A stretch of DNA of 64,000 bases from Paracoccaceae bacterium (GTDB lineage: Bacteria > Pseudomonadota > Alphaproteobacteria > Rhodobacterales > Rhodobacteraceae). The notes beneath the pieces are model-generated. The model was given only the letters and a program-made list of their open reading frames with translations, was not told where the DNA came from and ran no database searches. Below, one piece after another: positions 34,794 through 43,097 of this stretch. Both the position numbers and the translations under genes were made by a program. The stretch covers positions 1 through 64,000 of the forward strand of contig JAHRVG010000041.1 of NCBI GenBank assembly GCA_019090795.1, written 5' to 3'. Position 1 is the stretch's first letter, and every line of letters begins with the position of its first letter.

Positions 34794-35717
34794 TTAAAGG
34801 CCCGTATTTTCGGGTTTTCCCAGCATTAGGTTCAAATTTTGAACCGCAGCCCCAGAGGCGCCCTTGCCGAGGTTATCGAGCACCGCAAGCAACACAATGC
34901 GGCCTGTTTTTGCATCCCCTGCCAAAGTGATTTCAAGGGTGTTGCTGCCGTTATGGGCTTGTGGGTTAATCCGGTCGGGTACAGTGTCTTGCGCACGGAC
35001 CTGAATATTGGCCTGACCTGCGTAATGCGTTGACAACACCGAATGCAGCGATGCAATATCGGCCGTTCCTGCCAGCGTCGCCAGATGCAGCGGCACTTGC
35101 ACCGCCATGCCTTGGGCGAAGTTTCCAACTGAAGGTACAAACACTGGTTGTTCGTGCAGATCACAAAAGCGCACAATTTCGGGCAAATGTTTGTGCATTT
35201 GTTGCAGCCCGTAAACGAAATAGTCGCTGCCGGTATCGCCTTCGAACTCTGCGATCATTTGCTTGCCACCACCGGTGTAGCCGCTGACCGCATTAATGCA
35301 GGCGCGGAAATCCGCTGGCAGGAAACCTGCCTCTTGCAAGGGCCGCAATAGGGCAATTGCGCCGGTGGAATAGCACCCCGGATTGGTCACAAACTGTGCA
35401 TTTTCAATCTGTTGCCGCTGTCCCTCTGTCATTTCAGGAAAGCCGAAAACCCAGTCAGGATGAACCCTGTGGGCGGTGCTGGCATCAATAAAACGGGTTT
35501 TGCCATCCGCCAGTTTGACGGCCTCGATCGAGGCGGCATCAGGCAGGCAAAGGATGGCAATATCCGCCTCTTGCAAGGCGGCTTGCCGCGCCCCGACATC
35601 CTTTCGGTTTGCCTCGTCCAGCTGGATAAGCGCGATGTCATCCCGCCCGGCTAAGCGGTTGCGAATTTGCAAACCCGTGGTGCCGACTTCGCCGTCGATG
35701 AATATTTTTGCAGTCAT
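34794..35717 (-). CDS. argC: N-acetyl-gamma-glutamyl-phosphate reductase (type 2)
   Basis: 307 residues, matching the short type 2 ArgC. Catalyses the NADPH-dependent third step of arginine synthesis. The N-terminus AKIFIDGEVGTTGLQIRNRL is the type 2 nucleotide-binding signature; the catalytic Cys is in FVTNPGCYSTGAIALLRPL; NAVSGYTGGGKQMI and the Asn-rich PQAHNGSNTLEI follow. GAGGAG eight bases before the ATG is a strong ribosome-binding site. It sits 25 bases after serS, in the same direction, and is probably co-transcribed with it. Confidence 0.94.
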   Translation of the reverse strand: MTAKIFIDGEVGTTGLQIRNRLAGRDDIALIQLDEANRKDVGARQAALQEADIAILCLPDAASIEAVKLADGKTRFIDASTAHRVHPDWVFGFPEMTEGQRQQIENAQFVTNPGCYSTGAIALLRPLQEAGFLPADFRACINAVSGYTGGGKQMIAEFEGDTGSDYFVYGLQQMHKHLPEIVRFCDLHEQPVFVPSVGNFAQGMAVQVPLHLATLAGTADIASLHSVLSTHYAGQANIQVRAQDTVPDRINPQAHNGSNTLEITLAGDAKTGRIVLLAVLDNLGKGASGAAVQNLNLMLGKPENTGL

Positions 35718-35742
35718 GTTATTCTCCTCGTACCGGAGCGGC

Positions 35743-37035
35743 CTATTTCAGCGCACCCTCGGCGGTAATCTGTGTTTTGCCACCCAGCCAAGGGTGCAAT
35801 GCTTCAGGCAACAGAACCGAGCCATCCGCCTGTTGACCGTTTTCCAGCACCGCGATCAAGCAGCGCCCAACGGCCAAACCGGACCCGTTCAATGTGTGCA
35901 CAAACTCCGGTTTCTTCTCGCCCGTACGCCGGAAACGGGCGTTCATTCGTCGGGCTTGGAAATCACCACAAACCGAGCAAGAACTAATCTCTCGATAGGT
36001 ATTCTGACCGGGCAACCAGACCTCAATGTCGTGGGTGCGGCGCGCTCCAAACCCCATATCACCAGTGCAGAGCACAACGGTGCGATAGGGCAGGTTCAGC
36101 CGTTCCAGAATGCCCTCGGCACATTTGGTCATGCGGTTCAACTCGTCCATGCTGTCTTCGGGTTTCGTGATCGAGACCATCTCGACCTTTTCAAATTGGT
36201 GTTGGCGCAGCATGCCGGATGTATCGCGCCCCGCACTGCCAGCCTCGGAGCGGAAACACAGGGAATGGGCGACCATGCGCTTGGGCAGGTCAGCTTCCTC
36301 GGCGATGACACCGGCAGCGGTGTTGGTCAGCGGAATTTCTGCGGTCGATACCAGCCACCAGCCATTGGTTGTCTGATAGCTGTCCTCGGCGAATTTGGGC
36401 AGTTGTGATGTGCCGTACATGGCCTCAGAGCGCACCAAAACAGGCGTGTTGATCTCGGTCAACCCGTTTTCATCTGTGTGAGTATCGAGCATGAACTGCG
36501 CCAGTGCGCGATGAACGCGGGCAACGGCACCGGACAGGATAACAAAACGCGAGCCGCTGATTTTGGCGGCAGTCTCGAAATCCATACCGGTTTTTACAGC
36601 GGCCAGTTCAAAATGTTCCATTGCAGTGAAATCCAGAGCCACAGGCGTGCCCCAGCGGTGCATTTCCACGTTGTTGGATTCATCCGTGCCTTGGGGAATG
36701 TCGTCAAATGGCAGGTTCGGTAAACCCGCGAGCAATGTGTCCAGGCGGGCGTCCTCGGCTTTGGCTTCTTCTTCCAAGGCCGTGATTTCGAATTTCTTTT
36801 CGCCCACTAGCTGACGCAAGCGCTGAAACTCTGCCTCATCGCCCTTGGCTTTGGCAGCGCCAACCATTTTGGAAGCCGCGTTGCGTTCCGCAAGGGCGGT
36901 TTCGGCAGCAGTGATCTTGGCGCGCCGTGCTGTGTCAAGCATCAGAATTTCCAAGGACATGCCAGACAACCCGCGCAATGCCAGTGCAGTGTCGAACCCT
37001 TCGGGGTTTTGGCGGATTGCTTTGATGTCGTGCAT
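35743..37035 (-). CDS. serS: Seryl-tRNA synthetase
   Basis: 430 residues from the ATG at 37035, the standard length; the frame is open to 37131, but [22 protein letters not shown] is the family N-terminus. An N-terminal coiled-coil arm (about 30-100, with the [18 protein letters not shown] turn) binds tRNA-Ser. Class II motifs: [43 protein letters not shown] (motif 2) and [19 protein letters not shown] (motif 3). Charges tRNA-Ser and tRNA-Sec. Leads the serS-argC unit. Confidence 0.96.
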   Translation of the reverse strand: MHDIKAIRQNPEGFDTALALRGLSGMSLEILMLDTARRAKITAAETALAERNAASKMVGAAKAKGDEAEFQRLRQLVGEKKFEITALEEEAKAEDARLDTLLAGLPNLPFDDIPQGTDESNNVEMHRWGTPVALDFTAMEHFELAAVKTGMDFETAAKISGSRFVILSGAVARVHRALAQFMLDTHTDENGLTEINTPVLVRSEAMYGTSQLPKFAEDSYQTTNGWWLVSTAEIPLTNTAAGVIAEEADLPKRMVAHSLCFRSEAGSAGRDTSGMLRQHQFEKVEMVSITKPEDSMDELNRMTKCAEGILERLNLPYRTVVLCTGDMGFGARRTHDIEVWLPGQNTYREISSCSVCGDFQARRMNARFRRTGEKKPEFVHTLNGSGLAVGRCLIAVLENGQQADGSVLLPEALHPWLGGKTQITAEGALK

Positions 37036-37149
37036 GGTTCTGGCGCCTTTAAGAATTGAATCAGTGTGGGCGGGATATAGCAAAGCAACGGCGGGGGGAA
37101 TAGCCCCGTTAGTTAATGTTAAGTTAACCAAGCTGGTGTTGTTTAAGGT

Positions 37150-37449
37150 ATGGCTATGAACAAAACCCTGATTGCCGCAATGCTGTTTGCATTAGCGGCT
37201 TGTGATACCCCGAAAGTTGGTTTTCGTTATACCGGCAAAAAGCCGGTCACGGTGGGCAAGAACCATTTTACAGTGTTTTACAACGATAAACAGGCTCAGG
37301 CGCTGCGTCACAACCGGATCAAGCTGCGTGAAACGGCACAGGTTCAGGAAAATGCGGTGACAGCCACTGAGACCGTTACCGGCTGCAAAGTGCGCCTTGG
37401 CTCGATCAAAGGGGACCCTGGGTTGGTGGAGATGCGGCTGAAGTGTTAG
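37150..37449 (+). CDS. Small lipoprotein of unknown function
   Basis: 99 residues. [21 protein letters not shown] is a lipoprotein signal with lipobox LAAC; an internal Met two codons on is an equally good start. The mature part is basic with a pair of Cys (TGCKVRLGS...RLKC) that could form a disulfide. No family recognised. It is divergent from serS with 114 bases between them. Confidence 0.65.
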   Translation: MAMNKTLIAAMLFALAACDTPKVGFRYTGKKPVTVGKNHFTVFYNDKQAQALRHNRIKLRETAQVQENAVTATETVTGCKVRLGSIKGDPGLVEMRLKC

Positions 37450-37660
37450 CCACAGTTAGGGATCATTGCGAAAAATTGCCCAATTGACGGGCAAACACAG
37501 CAGTTTACCCCTTTCTATTGGCGCGGGCATCGTACATCCTTGGTGCTTTTACTGCGTTACTTTCCCTTGCACAAAGCCTTGCTAAGCCCTATCTGCAAGG
37601 ATAGTGTCGCTGCGGTTCATGACTGGGGCGAATGATCCCGAATAACACGAGGAATTTTCT

Positions 37661-37984
37661 ATGTTTGTAAGCCCAGCATATGCACAGGCGGCCGGTGGTG
37701 GCCTTGCCGGCGGTTTGACAAGTTTTGTCCCGCTGATCCTGATTTTTGCCATCATGTATTTTTTGATGATCCGCCCGCAGCAAAAAAAGATGAAGCAACA
37801 CCGCTCTATGGTTGATAGCTTGCGTAAAGGTGATCAGGTTGTGACCGCTGGTGGCTTGATCGGCAAGGTGTTCAAGGTCAAAGAGGACGGAATTGTCGAA
37901 GTTGATCTGGCCGAAGGTGTGCGCGTCAAGGTACGTCAGGGCACAATTGCCGATGTGATCAACAAGACCGAACCAACGTCCTAA
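37661..37984 (+). CDS. yajC: Preprotein translocase subunit YajC
   Basis: 107 residues with a single membrane helix (TSFVPLILIFAIMYFLMI) followed by the strongly conserved RPQQKKMKQH and SLRKGDQVVTAGGLIGKV. YajC joins SecDF in the holotranslocon. ACACGAGGAATTTTCT supplies the ribosome-binding site. Gene order yajC-secD-secF is the common one. The 211 bases before it hold a partial match to the end of the intergenic repeats (ATCATTGCGA, GGGCAAAC near 37463-37496). Confidence 0.93.
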   Translation: MFVSPAYAQAAGGGLAGGLTSFVPLILIFAIMYFLMIRPQQKKMKQHRSMVDSLRKGDQVVTAGGLIGKVFKVKEDGIVEVDLAEGVRVKVRQGTIADVINKTEPTS

Positions 37985-38024
37985 TTGCCCGGCGCGGCCT
38001 CAATACCCTTACTGAAAGTACACC

Positions 38025-39689
38025 ATGCTCCAGTTTTCAATGTGGAAAAAGCTCCTTATTTGGAGCGTTTGTGCGTTTGGCATTCTGCTGGCCTCGCCGA
38101 ATATGTTTTACTCCAAGGTAGAACAGTCAAACGACGCCAAAGCGGAATTGGTGCTGGGAAAAGAGGCTAGCGCCGAGCGCACAGCACAGGCGGAGCAATG
38201 GCCGAATTTCATGCCCTCGTCACTGGTTAATCTGGGGCTTGATTTGCGCGGTGGCGCGCATTTGCTGGCCGAGGTTCAGGTTGGTGATGTGTACGGGGCG
38301 CGGATGGATGGCTATTGGCCTGAAATACGCGATGCCTTGCGCGCCGAGCGTGCCGCCGTTGGCACAATTCGCCGTCAGGACAGCAAGGATGGCATATTGC
38401 GGGTGCGGATTTCGCAGCCGGAAAACATAGACGCGGCTGTTGCCAAAGTGCGGGAATTGCGTCGCCCCGTGGTTTCCCTGTCTGGCGCAGGCAGTTTTGA
38501 CATAGATGTCGTGGCTGAGGGCGCGGACGTGGTTGTGACCCTGTCCGAGGCTGAGAAGATAGCCACTGACAAGCGCACCATGGAGCAAACCCTTGAAATC
38601 ATTCGCCGCCGTGTGGATGAGGCTGGAACGCGCGAGCCGACGATTCAGCGCCAGGGTGATGACCGCGTACTCATTCAGGTGCCCGGCATTGGTTCTGCAG
38701 AAGAGCTGAAAAGCCTGATCGGTAAAACCGCCAAACTGACCTTTCATCCGGTTATTGGTCGCACCGGGGACAAAGATGCACGCCTTCGGTCGCGCCAAAT
38801 TTTGCTGCCGGACCAAAAGGAGCAGGGGGCTTACTACATTCTGGAAAAGACACCTGTGATTACCGGCGATCATCTGATCGACGCGCAGCCCTCTTTTGAT
38901 CAGAACAATGCAGCAGCAGTTAGCTTCCGCCTGAACCCCACTGGTGGGCGGGTTTTTGGCGAATATACCGCCAACAGCATCGGTACCCTGTTTGCGATTG
39001 TGCTTGACGAAGAGGTGGTTTCCGCACCGCGTATCAACAGTCATATTCCGGGTGGTTCGGGTATTATTACCGGTAATTTCACCATCGAAGAAACCACGCT
39101 GTTGTCGATTCAGCTGCGCGCAGGTGCGCTGCCGGCCAAGGTGGTTTACCTGGAAGAACGTACCATTGGGCCGGAACTGGGCCAAGACAGTATCGACGCG
39201 GGGCGCATTGCCAGTGTTATTGCTTTTGCAGCCGTGCTGGTGTTCATGATGCTGACCTATGGATTGTTCGGCGTGTTTGCCAACATTGCGCTGATCATCA
39301 ACGTGGCGCTGATCTTTGGCCTGCTGTCTGCCATTGGCGCGACGCTGACGCTGCCCGGCATTGCCGGGATCGTGTTGACCATCGGTATGGCCGTGGATGC
39401 CAATGTGCTGGTATTTGAACGTATCCGCGAGGAGTTGAAGACCGCCAAAGGCCCTGCAAGGGCGATTGAGCTGGGCTATGAACGGGCGTTTTCCGCCATC
39501 ATCGACGCCAATATCACCACGCTGATTGCCGCCGTGATCCTGTTTGTTATGGGGTCGGGCCCGGTACGGGGGTTTGCGATTACGCTGGGGCTGGGGATCA
39601 TGACATCGGTGTTCACTGCAATCTGGGTGACGCGGTTGCTGATTTCCACTTGGATGGCGCACCGCCGCCCCAAATCAATCGAAGTTTAG
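38025..39689 (+). CDS. secD: Protein translocase subunit SecD
   Basis: 554 residues. One N-terminal helix (MWKKLLIWSVCAFGILLAS), a large periplasmic domain with the signature LGLDLRGGAHLLAEV (residues about 65-80) and IIRRRVDEAGTREPTIQRQG, then five C-terminal helices containing GPELGQDSIDAG and GMAVDANVLVFERIREEL. With SecF it uses the proton-motive force to finish export of proteins through SecYEG. Two in-frame ATGs (38025, 38040) are possible; neither has a strong ribosome-binding site, suggesting dependence on yajC translation. Confidence 0.96.
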   Translation: MLQFSMWKKLLIWSVCAFGILLASPNMFYSKVEQSNDAKAELVLGKEASAERTAQAEQWPNFMPSSLVNLGLDLRGGAHLLAEVQVGDVYGARMDGYWPEIRDALRAERAAVGTIRRQDSKDGILRVRISQPENIDAAVAKVRELRRPVVSLSGAGSFDIDVVAEGADVVVTLSEAEKIATDKRTMEQTLEIIRRRVDEAGTREPTIQRQGDDRVLIQVPGIGSAEELKSLIGKTAKLTFHPVIGRTGDKDARLRSRQILLPDQKEQGAYYILEKTPVITGDHLIDAQPSFDQNNAAAVSFRLNPTGGRVFGEYTANSIGTLFAIVLDEEVVSAPRINSHIPGGSGIITGNFTIEETTLLSIQLRAGALPAKVVYLEERTIGPELGQDSIDAGRIASVIAFAAVLVFMMLTYGLFGVFANIALIINVALIFGLLSAIGATLTLPGIAGIVLTIGMAVDANVLVFERIREELKTAKGPARAIELGYERAFSAIIDANITTLIAAVILFVMGSGPVRGFAITLGLGIMTSVFTAIWVTRLLISTWMAHRRPKSIEV

Positions 39690-39704
39690 GATAGGAGTAA
39701 GATT

Positions 39705-40682
39705 ATGCGTTTGAAACTGGTTCCGACCGAGACAAACCTCGATTTCTTCAGCCTCTCGAAAATCACCTTCGGGGCCTCGATTCTGGCGATGATTGCCTCT
39801 ATTGTGGCATTTTTCATGCTGGGTCTGAATTACGGCATCGACTTTCGCGGCGGAACAACCATCCGTACCGATAGTGCAATTACCGTTGATGTAGGTGCTT
39901 ACCGCGCTGCATTGGTTCCGCTAAATTTGGGCGATGTAACGATCACCGAGGTGATTGATCCAGCCGCGCAGTTGACGGGCGAGATCAGCAATGTGGCGCA
40001 GATCCGCATTCAGGCGCAAGAGGGCGCGGAATCTGTCACCAACGAGGTGATTACCCAGATCAAGGCGGCGTTGAATGGGGTTGATCCGTCGATGACCTTT
40101 CCCCAAGTGGACAGCGTTGGCCCCAAAGTGTCGGGCGAACTGATCCAGACCGCCATTATAGCGGTGGTTCTGGCGATTTCCGCGGTGCTGTTTTACATCT
40201 GGCTACGGTTCGAGTGGCAGTTTTCCGTCGGGGCTGTGGCAGCATTGGTACATGATATCGTGCTGACCATCGGCGTGTTTGCCGTATTGCAGATCAAATT
40301 TGATCTGGCGATTATTGCCGCGTTGCTGACCATTGTCGGTTATTCGCTGAATGATACGGTGGTGGTGTTTGACCGCGTGCGCGAGAACTTGCGCAAGTAC
40401 AAGAAACTGGAACTCAAGGGCGTTTTGAACCTGTCAATCAACGAAACCCTGTCGCGCACTGTGATGACGTCGATCACCACCCTGATCGCGTTGGTATCGT
40501 TGTTTGTGCTGGGGGGGGATGTGATCCACGGCTTTGTGTTTGCGATGATCTGGGGCATTATTGTCGGGACCTATTCGTCCGTTTTCGTGGCTTCGACCAT
40601 TCTGCTGCGTCTGGGTGTGAAGCGCGACTGGTCTAAAGAGGCTGGGAAGGCAGACGGGCAATACGCGAATATTGATGCCTGA
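39705..40682 (+). CDS. secF: Protein translocase subunit SecF
   Basis: 325 residues. N-terminal helix then LNYGIDFRGGTTIRT, the SecF form of the DFxGG motif; six helices overall with QTAIIAVVLAISAVLFYIWLRFEWQFSVGA, GYSLNDTVVVFDRVRENL and the conserved ETLSRTVMTSITTL. AGGAGTAAG precedes the ATG. It starts 15 bases after secD in the same operon. Confidence 0.96.
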   Translation: MRLKLVPTETNLDFFSLSKITFGASILAMIASIVAFFMLGLNYGIDFRGGTTIRTDSAITVDVGAYRAALVPLNLGDVTITEVIDPAAQLTGEISNVAQIRIQAQEGAESVTNEVITQIKAALNGVDPSMTFPQVDSVGPKVSGELIQTAIIAVVLAISAVLFYIWLRFEWQFSVGAVAALVHDIVLTIGVFAVLQIKFDLAIIAALLTIVGYSLNDTVVVFDRVRENLRKYKKLELKGVLNLSINETLSRTVMTSITTLIALVSLFVLGGDVIHGFVFAMIWGIIVGTYSSVFVASTILLRLGVKRDWSKEAGKADGQYANIDA

Positions 40683-40726
40683 TTGCGCTGTTAGTGAGCA
40701 TTCGTCTTTTGGTGGATGACGGCGAA

Positions 40727-40749
40727 TTTCAACCCTTTAAGGGTTGAAA
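40727..40749. terminator. Palindrome after secF
   Basis: TTTCAACCCTT-T-AAGGGTTGAAA, a 23-base nearly perfect palindrome 44 bases past secF. The following T-run exists only on the minus strand (the plus strand has A residues), so as a classic terminator it would face the wrong way for secF. It may act as a processing or 3'-end stabilising hairpin or as an operator for the next gene. Confidence 0.45.
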
Positions 40750-40807
40750 AAACCACCTCCCACCACTAGTATTGCGATTGATAAATATTTCTCGAAAGGC
40801 ATATTAC

Positions 40808-41242
40808 ATGCGAATTTCCGTATTAGCCGCTGCAGTTTTTGGCAGCATGTTAATTGGTTCAACAACTGTCTCGGGTGCGACGTACAGTTGTAAAATCAAC
40901 TCTTTGGACAAGATAGGTTGGGTGCCTGAAACAGTATTCTTTACTGAGGAAAAGGGCGCTGATACTGTTCATACTTTGGATAACGTGACTTTCGCGATCG
41001 GCAAAAAAACTGCCATGGCCAAGGTGTTGGTCAATAACGCAAAACGCATCACTTTTAAATGGCGCACCCCGCGATATGTTAACAGAGAACAGCAGAATAT
41101 TATTTTTAGCATCAAGGCTACGTACTTACGACCCAAAAAGTTGTTGATATTGTATGTAAAGCCTGAAGGTTATCACAACGACGGAACAGGCCGCGGACCC
41201 TGTGTTGAGGTTAAGAAGGATTTGAACAAAATCTGGAAATGA
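40808..41242 (+). CDS. Exported protein of unknown function
   Basis: 144 residues from the ATG at 40808, which AAAGG precedes by eight bases; an upstream TTG is not convincing. Signal peptide MRISVLAAAVFGSMLIGSTTVSGA, then a small basic domain with two Cys (TYSCKINSLD and GPCVEVKKD), likely a disulfide in the periplasm. Predicted mostly beta. No family recognised. Confidence 0.65.
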   Translation: MRISVLAAAVFGSMLIGSTTVSGATYSCKINSLDKIGWVPETVFFTEEKGADTVHTLDNVTFAIGKKTAMAKVLVNNAKRITFKWRTPRYVNREQQNIIFSIKATYLRPKKLLILYVKPEGYHNDGTGRGPCVEVKKDLNKIWK

Positions 41243-41273
41243 TCCTGTCGTGGATATTTTTTACCTGCCCCTC

Positions 41274-41289
41274 TTTGCAGATTTGCAAA
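41274..41289 (+). promoter_or_regulatory. Tandem TTTGCA element upstream of sodB
   Basis: TTTGCAGATTTGCAAA: two copies of the TTTGCA half-site in direct repeat with an eight-base period, 63-78 bases before the sodB start. The arrangement is the same as in the pccB upstream region (TTTGCAACTTTGCAGT). It could be a PccR-family site or a chance match. Confidence 0.35.
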
Positions 41290-41351
41290 ATCAAGTGTAT
41301 AGGGAGGATAAGCGGCAATCTGGCCGTCAAATATCTACAAGGGGCTAACAA

Positions 41352-41951
41352 ATGGCTTTTGAACTTCCTGATCTTCCTTACGCACACGATGCGCTTGCAG
41401 CGGGCGGCATGTCTGCTGAAACCATGGAATTCCACCATGACCTGCACCACAACGCCTATGTTGTGAATGGCAACAAGCTGATTGAGGGCACAGAATGGGC
41501 CGGTAAATCGCTCGAGGAAATCATAACCGGCACTTACGATGCTTCAAGCGTTGCTCAGAACGGTATCTTTAACAATGCGTCACAGCATTGGAATCACGCC
41601 CAGTTCTGGGAAATGATGGGGCCAAACGGACGCGCTATGCCATCCGAGCTGGAAAGCCGTATTGTGGATGCTTTCGGTTCCGTTGACAAATTCAAGGCGG
41701 ATTTCAACGCTGCAGGTGTGGGCCAGTTCGGTTCTGGCTGGTGCTGGTTGGTGGCTGACAAAGACGGTGCATTGAAAATCACCAAAACCGAAAACGGCGT
41801 TAACCCGCTGTGTTTTGGCCAGACTGCACTGCTGGGCTGTGATGTGTGGGAGCATTCCTACTACATTGATTTCCGCAACAAGCGTCCGGTATACCTGTCG
41901 AACTTTCTCGATAATCTGGTGAACTGGGAGAATGTGGCCTCGCGTCTGTAA
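41352..41951 (+). CDS. sodB: Superoxide dismutase, Fe/Mn family
   Basis: 199 residues, cytoplasmic. Metal ligands are in place: METMEFHHDLHHNAYV (first His), NNASQHWNHAQFW (second His) and CDVWEHSYYIDFRNKRP (Asp and His). GQFGSGWCWLV is the SOD signature. QTALLGCDVWEH resembles the iron form, and Gly-Gln placement before it is unclear by eye, so Fe is likely but Mn or cambialistic use cannot be excluded. Removes superoxide. Followed by a hairpin terminator. Confidence 0.93.
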   Translation: MAFELPDLPYAHDALAAGGMSAETMEFHHDLHHNAYVVNGNKLIEGTEWAGKSLEEIITGTYDASSVAQNGIFNNASQHWNHAQFWEMMGPNGRAMPSELESRIVDAFGSVDKFKADFNAAGVGQFGSGWCWLVADKDGALKITKTENGVNPLCFGQTALLGCDVWEHSYYIDFRNKRPVYLSNFLDNLVNWENVASRL

Positions 41952-41962
41952 TTCAAACACCT

Positions 41963-41988
41963 CAGGCCCGTCTATTTCGGCGGGCCTG
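41963..41988 (+). terminator. Intrinsic terminator after sodB
   Basis: Stem CAGGCCCG / CGGGCCTG (8 bp) with a ten-base loop, 11 bases after the sodB stop, followed by AAATATCTGATTTTCCC. T-run is interrupted. Confidence 0.65.
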
Positions 41989-42039
41989 AAATATCTGATT
42001 TTCCCTTTTCAAGCTGTTTTGAACCACAGGAGATTTACG

Positions 42040-42471
42040 ATGTTACGCCGTATGCTGTTCCTTGCCTGTTGTGCGCTTGCACTGCCTGCAACCGCATTTG
42101 AAGAACCGGCCCGAGGTACCCAATTGCGCCGCGATCTGATGGATGCCATGCGCCCAATAGCGGAATGGAACCTTGGCGCACCGGTTGAGTTTGTGGTGCA
42201 GGAGTTGCGGGTGTCTGGTGATGTGGCCTTTGCCATGCTTGCAGCACAGCGCCCCGGCGGCGGACTGATAGATATTCGCACAACGCCCATGGTGACGCGT
42301 GACGAATTGGAGCCGGAATACATTGACGGGCCGAGCCTACAAGCCTTGCTAAAGCGTTCGGGCCGGATGTGGGTGGCTGTGAACCACGCTACCGGACCAA
42401 CAGATGCCTGGTGGTACTGGAAGGAGTATTGCCCGATATGGCACGCTGTGTTGCCAGAGGTCTGCCAATAG
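42040..42471 (+). CDS. Exported protein of unknown function
   Basis: 143 residues from the ATG at 42040, which follows CAGGAGATTTACG. Signal peptide MLRRMLFLACCALALPATA; the mature protein has LRRDLMDAMRPIAEWNLGAPVEFVVQELRVSGDVAFAMLAAQRPGG, a pattern I have seen in uncharacterised Rhodobacterales and other proteobacterial periplasmic proteins, and ends with two Cys (KEYCPIWHAVLPEVCQ). Function unknown. An excellent terminator follows it. Confidence 0.72.
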   Translation: MLRRMLFLACCALALPATAFEEPARGTQLRRDLMDAMRPIAEWNLGAPVEFVVQELRVSGDVAFAMLAAQRPGGGLIDIRTTPMVTRDELEPEYIDGPSLQALLKRSGRMWVAVNHATGPTDAWWYWKEYCPIWHAVLPEVCQ

Positions 42472-42485
42472 CAACGCTGATTTTG

Positions 42486-42520
42486 TCAAAGCCCTGCTGT
42501 CAGGGCTTTGAACTTTTTTT
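42486..42520 (+). terminator. Strong intrinsic terminator
   Basis: Perfect 11-bp stem TCAAAGCCCTG / CAGGGCTTTGA with a four-base loop, followed after two bases by seven T residues. Ends the transcript of the gene stopping at 42471. It lies just before the convergent DsrE-like gene. Confidence 0.9.
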
Positions 42521-42530
42521 GAGGCATTAA

Positions 42531-42977
42531 TTACCAAGCCAGAGTTTTCATGTCGGGCCTGAACAACCAGCTCTCGGTCAAATCCCAGTTGCCCATGACA
42601 ACGCCGTCAATGTAATCGGCTTTGGTCAATCCGGCAGCCTTTGAGCAGGCACTGCACATGATCACGGTGCCGCCGTCGGCGATGAAACTGGTCAACATGT
42701 CCTGAATTGATTTACCTTTGGCTGCCATTAACCCATGAATATGGCTTGGGCGTTTTTTATCTGCCAGATAGACACCGCGTACATTCAGCCAAATCGCTGT
42801 ATCATGGCCGTTCTTCAAAGATTTCTGGTGGGCAAACATAATTGCCTTGGCTGCGGACCAAGTGTCATCGGTGGTAAGGGTAATGAAAAGCCCAGCTTTG
42901 CCGTCTTCGGCAGTGGCCGTTAGCGGTGTTAGTGCCAGCGTTAAAACAATTAGTATTTTCGTTAGTAGGGAACGCAT
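42531..42977 (-). CDS. Exported DsrE/DsrF-like protein
   Basis: 148 residues from the ATG at 42977 (AAAGGAGAGACTC before it). Signal peptide (ILIVLTLALTPLTATA), then a DsrE fold: GLFITLTTDDTWSAAKAIMFAHQKSLKNGHD, VRGVYLADKK and MLTSFIADGGTVIMCSACSKAAGLTKADYI. The two Cys in MCSACSKAAG occupy the position of the sulfur-carrying Cys in DsrE relatives. Likely a periplasmic persulfide-handling protein. It lies downstream of a YeeE/YedE transporter gene in the same direction, separated by 120 bases with a hairpin. Confidence 0.8.
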   Translation of the reverse strand: MRSLLTKILIVLTLALTPLTATAEDGKAGLFITLTTDDTWSAAKAIMFAHQKSLKNGHDTAIWLNVRGVYLADKKRPSHIHGLMAAKGKSIQDMLTSFIADGGTVIMCSACSKAAGLTKADYIDGVVMGNWDLTESWLFRPDMKTLAW

Positions 42978-43057
42978 GAGTCTCTCCTTTGTTAAGCTCA
43001 CGCGTAGGTAATGATACATTCACCAAATTATATATGATGTGGATCAAGAAGAACGAA

Positions 43058-43080
43058 AACATTCCGCCTGCTGGAATGTT
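43058..43080. other. Inverted repeat between YeeE/YedE and DsrE genes
   Basis: AACATTCC-N7-GGAATGTT, an 8-bp perfect inverted repeat 17 bases past the transporter stop and about 80-100 bases before the DsrE-like start. It could end the transporter transcript or be an operator. It has ATTC and GAAT nine bases apart, one more than in the site at 44252. Confidence 0.4.
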
Positions 43081-43097
43081 TGTGCTGGATTATCGCA

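Noticed and set aside
37567..37595. Sigma-70 promoter before yajC (TTGCAC, 17 bases, TATCTG)
   Set aside because: The -35 and spacing are plausible but the -10 box matches the consensus only at three positions; too weak to list.
43058..43080. Inverted repeat as a second SqrR-type site
   Set aside because: ATTC and GAAT are nine bases apart rather than eight, and the repeat lies right after the transporter stop, where a terminator is more natural; kept only as an unspecific inverted repeat.
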